Source: Erythroxylum novogranatense
Lineage: Eukaryota > Streptophyta > Magnoliopsida > Malpighiales > Erythroxylaceae
Reading direction: 5' to 3'
Assembly (NCBI GenBank): GCA_029891385.1
Contig: CM057230.1
Location: 18,923,372-18,987,371 of the forward strand
Length of the DNA stretch: 64,000 nt
Below, piece by piece: positions 59,701 through 64,000 of the stretch. A program made the translations under genes and the position numbers. The notes under the pieces are model-generated. The model made no database searches. It saw only the letters and a list, made by a program, of their open reading frames with translations, and was not told where the DNA came from. Positions within the stretch are counted from its first letter, which is position 1. Every line of letters starts with the position of its first letter.

Positions 59701-62700
59701 TTTAGTCTTAGAGTTTCTTAAAAATACAAACCAAAACCAAAACCAAAACATCATTTTGGTGAGGGTGTTTGAACCTTTTGGGTCAAACTTTGGACTAATC
59801 TCCCAAGCCTGAACCCAACCCAAAGCCTCAAGCCTGGACTGATGAATATGGCCCAGCCCAAGCCAGGTCAGGCTTAAATTGCCAACTGTACATAGCACAC
59901 ACCTTTTCTGGACATATAGATGTCATATCCATCAAACACCAAGATTTGTTTGCAAAAGCATCAGCTAACATCTTTCCAAGACACTTTTCAACTTTCAGAT
60001 AAATTTTAAAGAAAAATACTCAGCATCATTGATATCATCAATATGTTTATGATGATTGCAGTTCTTTGTGGAATTGTAAATCTTAAAGTCAAATAAGAAC
60101 ATTTTGCTGCTTTCACGTACACTTCAGCTATACACAACTAGAAAAATCTAGTATCAAACAGAAACAACCATGTTTACTTTAATGCATAAAATTACCTTCT
60201 GCAATGGAAGACAATGAATGTGCCTAAATTCTTTGAAGTGCCTGTTAAGATATTGCTTCAGCTTATCAACATCTTCTCTACGGAAAATATCCCAAAGCGC
60301 ACCTCCTTCCACTTCATCTTGCCTATCTAAAGGGCTACCACCCTCATTCTCTCTGCATTTAACCATGTCCTCCTCAAATTTTGTCTCTGACGAATCAAAG
60401 TCGGTCAGCAGAGATCCCTCATTTGGATCAACTTCAGTGGCGAACTGACCCTTGATGCCTTTATGTTGAACCATCTCCATCTCCATCTCCTCCCTACTTT
60501 TTAGCTCTGGTTTCTTCAGATCATGTTCAGATGACTCAGAATCATCTTGGTGGCCATCAATTTGAGAAATTAACTCTTGATTGTTTACTGGTGAGCTACC
60601 ACATGTATCATTATTGTCAGAAGAAGTCGTTTCATTTTCTACCTGATTGATTCCAAAAAGTTCCTTTTGATCTTGCTTAAAGTGATTCTTCTTCAATTTC
60701 TCTATGCTAGCGAGGGTATCAGGCTTAAGCCTTACTTCAGCACTATGGGTTAAAACATTCACCTGAAACAGACAATTTTAAAGATCATGGATAACTCAAT
60801 GTTTAAATACCAGCTTGATAGTAAGTAATCATTTTAAATCCAGATTGTTCATTGCAATAAATCAAAATTTCTGCCAGTTCAAATAAAGATAAACAATTGA
60901 TGCCATATTCTAAAGTTTATACCGTTTAACATCTTTACCAACTCCATATTTATACACAGGTAAAGAAGCTGATCTACTAGAATGGCTAAAGGAAAACATG
61001 AGACCATCAAAAAGTTGAGAATACATTCATTCCCCTCGTAAAGAACTAGTTTTCAATGCACAAATATAGAGATTAACCACATTCATTAATAATACTGAAC
61101 ATACCGCATCTGACATGTCACAGTGAAGCTTGGTCACAGAATCTCCACGTCCAAGTTCTTGAGAAAATCCAAAAGCAATGTAAGTTTTAGGTCCCATATC
61201 TGGCTTCAGAGATTTAGCAGGCAAATTGATGGCAAGATTTCGAGGCCCTCCTTTAGGATGTGTATACTCTTTAAAGGGCAAACAACATATAAATTCTTCA
61301 TTGTGTCGCGGTAAACGTTCATCAAACATATTAGATGGAGGCCAATCTTTCAACTTCAATATTAGAGGCCAACCTTGTTTATCTTCCAACCCTTTTGAGT
61401 ATCCAACAAAAAATCGGTGGACATTGATATCTCCCTGCATATCAGAAAGAATCAGCATCAATACTCAAAGATCAAAACCAGCAAGAATATTTTGGTCGGA
61501 GGCCACAGAAGTTACAGAAGAAGAACCAGGCTCTGAATCAACTAATTCTATAACTACAGCAAAATGTAAATCATGCAAAAGGAAAAGAAGATACACGGGA
61601 GGTGAATATAGTGTTAAATTACATCAATAAAAGGTGCATATCAATTGCTCTCCATTTGTGCTACCAATCTTTAAGAGAGAGAAACAGTGAATTTTCACTT
61701 TCTTCAGAATGAGGTGAATATGACACAGTGTTGTTCTTTAATTTCACACATGTACCAAGAGCCATCAGATCAAACTAAAATGATGGCCTTCCCAGTTAAA
61801 AGAAGAAATTTACTAAAAAGAATCAAAATAGGAGAGAAACCCAAAAGTGAAGACAGCAGAGCAAGCAAAAACAGTGACCGTTCAGAGAAATCAGCCATGC
61901 ATAGCAAGATATGCAGTCACACTAGTTAAGTAACCAATATCTATAATAAATCACATATCATATGTGAATAATGCACATAACAGTCCTATAGAAAGACCCT
62001 GTGTTAAATGCATTGCATCACATAAACTAGCATCCACATGCAAACCTGTCAACTTGAGGCCCTGAATAGAAGAAATATCAACATAAGTTCCAGATTACAC
62101 ATCATGTCAAAGAATGGTGGGAACTGCGAGGGCAAAAACTAGGCTCTACTGTGCCTAAAAAGATATCTTAATTGTTTTGAATTGTTTAAACAAACTTATA
62201 TCTCACTTCTAGCAAGATTACCAGAGCGAACTCATCTTCTACAATTTGTGTAGTTAAATTATGCTTAGGTCAATAGTCAGCCTAAGGAACATAACTGTAT
62301 TAGGATGATATACTGTTGGAAATGAACTGTTGACCTGATTCTTGGGATTCTACAGCTGAATACTACAACTGTAAAATTCTAGTCAACGCTGTAAAATCGG
62401 AAATTGCTCTTGAGATATTCAAATCAGATGAATTTTTCTCTCCAGTATACAGCAAATAACAGATAACTACACTTACCTCACACCAATCCAAACAGTCAAT
62501 GGCTCTCACATCCAACAGGGGTGCATGCTTTTCACGTTTTTTCTGGCGGAAGGCACGCCACATCACCAATGGCTCCCAGCTTAACCCAGTTGCAGTTTCC
62601 AGTACGTCACTGACAATCACTGGCTCAGCTTTCATCCAGTGGTGCTGAAAATGGTGAATATCCATTTCTTTGATATCTTTGGCTCTTGGGTTGTACAAAT

Positions 62701-64000
62701 AATTATCATTAGAATCTTCTCGAGATGCTGCTTTCAGCAACAAAAAACTGTCCAAATCTACATGATCATTTGAGTTAAAACACAGACAGCCTTCAATAGG
62801 AGTCCCAGCCATGTCCAGTTCAAGTCTTTTAGTAATATCTTCCGCTTTCTTCACTAACTCTGAAACATTTGCTGGGAACAAAGATTTGAGTTCTAGAATG
62901 TCACCCCCACATGAGCAACTGATGCTTTTGTCTTCATTTGCTTGCCACCTAGTTTTTATCTCAGAAGGATCCTCACAAGGAGTTTCAGTTACTACAGCAG
63001 ATGGTTCTGGTGGTTTCGGATCTTTACCATGCAAATAATCAATCCCTGGATTAAAATACTCCATAACAACATCATCCCCACTACCTTGTAGGCATCCCTT
63101 GCGGATCTCTTGGCAACAAGTAAGACAGAGATCACAAAAACACCTCGGACAACTTCTATGATAATCAAATATAGAAGTTTTGCAGTTGTCACTGTGTCCC
63201 CAAGTAAAAGAAAATAATTAAGGAAAATTGTTCAACAATGAATCTTACTTAAAGCAATCAAAAAACCTCCAAAATTTGTCCTAACCTGAAGAAGACCTTA
63301 CCAGAATATGCGCTCATTTACAGGACAATCAGAAAATTTTATATTCAATTCCGCAACAGGTACCCCTGCCCAAAACAATAGTCAGCATTTGATGCAAAGG
63401 AAAACTAACATTTGAATTCCCAAATAATAACTTGAGCAGATACACTGGGCCACTTATAGGTGGACAGAAATGTAAAATCAAAATTAAACATATAAATGTA
63501 ATTGGGTGCTCGATACAGAGTTCCTCAAAAACATATAAACTATTAGGCAGGTACTGGTTTGGTAGATCGGTTTGATTGATTCAGATTTTGCTCTAACGAT
63601 GTGAATGGGGTTCAGTGCAGATTCTGAGGCTAATACCTGGGGGCACGGGGAGATACTCATTCTCAGGCTGAGGCTGCATCTTCAGAATATGCACTAACTC
63701 ATGATGCAGAAAACTAACCTATCCCTTTCGTCTGAATTCCAGGAACCTATACAAAACATCTTTTTGACCTAAAATAATTGATTAAGTGTACGTTTCTTAA
63801 TTGAAGGGATTTTACATTCTAAGCATTCAACATAAACAGATCATCCTCAAAACATTAAAATAAATAAACAAAAGCAGATAGAAACTTTTTATTTATCAAT
63901 TGTACGAAACTTCCTAATTTATCAATTATACAAATCTCATTTGGGAAACAATCAAAGATTACCCTGGATCCTTGCCTCAATCTCTCTTTCTGCCATTTGA
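56742..64000 (-). CDS. JMJ25-like: JmjC histone H3K9 demethylase, KDM3/JMJ25-like (5' end outside window)
   Basis: Ten exons in phase on the minus strand: >64000-63963, 63365-63302, 63191-62477, 61434-61105, 60762-60196, 59552-59480, 59391-59306, 58288-58169, 57342-57281 and 56826-56742, giving about 713 codons. [10 protein letters not shown] leads into a Cys-rich RING-like zinc domain ([29 protein letters not shown]) and the JmjC domain. The latter carries the Fe(II) ligands His and Asp in KLHCDMSDA and the distal His in [11 protein letters not shown]. It ends with [21 protein letters not shown] 189-aa exon (60762-60196), acidic and low in complexity, lies inside the JmjC domain between the HxD motif and [12 protein letters not shown]. 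The last exon adds a basic tail with TKEVDEK twice, then [11 protein letters not shown]. Family members demethylate H3K9me1/2 in the nucleus. The N-terminal part lies beyond 64000. Confidence 0.92.
56778..56819 (-). repeat. 21-bp coding tandem repeat in the last JmjC exon
   Basis: CTTCTCATCCACCTCTTTTGT occurs twice head to tail on the plus strand and encodes a repeated seven-residue unit in the lysine-rich tail. The period is a multiple of three, so the frame is kept. Confidence 0.85.

Noticed and set aside
63637..63718. Possible extra JmjC exon reading [20 protein letters not shown] with GT and AG edges
   Set aside because: The exon ending at 63963 joins directly in phase to the one starting at 63365, giving the family-typical IQG junction; adding this block is not needed and would disturb the phase.
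1..64000. tRNA, rRNA, organelle-derived or bacterial segments
   Set aside because: None recognised by eye on either strand; only tRNA-like boxes in the SINE were found. A tRNA-scanning program would be decisive.

Overview
The window is nuclear DNA of a flowering plant, most likely a eudicot. The evidence is GT-AG split genes, a B-sister MADS-box gene, a plant BIG BROTHER-type RING ligase, a plant KDM3/JMJ25-type JmjC demethylase, and plant retrotransposon lineages (chromovirus Ty3, Tork-like and Ale-like Ty1/copia, RTE and L1 LINEs, a tRNA-type SINE). I cannot name the species. I see no bacterial, phage, organellar or CRISPR feature and no new multi-gene system. The interest lies in how the repeats are nested and in details of the three host genes.

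Positions 1-37440 are almost entirely transposable elements. From the left edge there is a four-deep nest: an LTR end (1-748) interrupts the RT of a Tekay-like Ty3 chromovirus (749-5398). That element interrupts a Tork-like copia on the minus strand (5399-8730), which abuts an RTE LINE endonuclease fragment (8731-about 9310). Next come a complete Ale-type copia with 186-bp LTRs and a 5-bp target duplication (10798-15394), a solo chromovirus-type LTR (15611-18221) and a probable copia-type solo LTR (18372-19902). An L1-type LINE with ORF1, endonuclease, RT, zf-RVT and RNase H follows. It is bounded by an exact 11-bp target duplication (19988-19998 and 37430-37440) and is split by a second Tekay-like element with 3.3-kb LTRs (24057-35520).

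Positions 37441-64000 are the gene-bearing part. BIG BROTHER-RELATED (BBR) lies on the plus strand (39287-43062, 7 coding exons, 306 aa). A TT16/ABS B-sister MADS-box gene lies on the minus strand (47609-45210, 6 coding exons, 234 aa). The 3' two thirds of a JmjC histone demethylase gene lie on the minus strand (from beyond 64000 to 56742, 10 exons in the window). An old degenerate copia (49022-54329), itself carrying a 261-bp SINE with a 14-bp target duplication, separates the MADS and JmjC genes.

The three host genes have no obvious joint role: BBR is expected to act in ubiquitination and organ growth, TT16 in ovule and seed-coat development, and the JmjC protein in H3K9 demethylation. Exon boundaries were worked out by hand from splice consensus, reading frame and family similarity. 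They agree in phase throughout but have no transcript support here.
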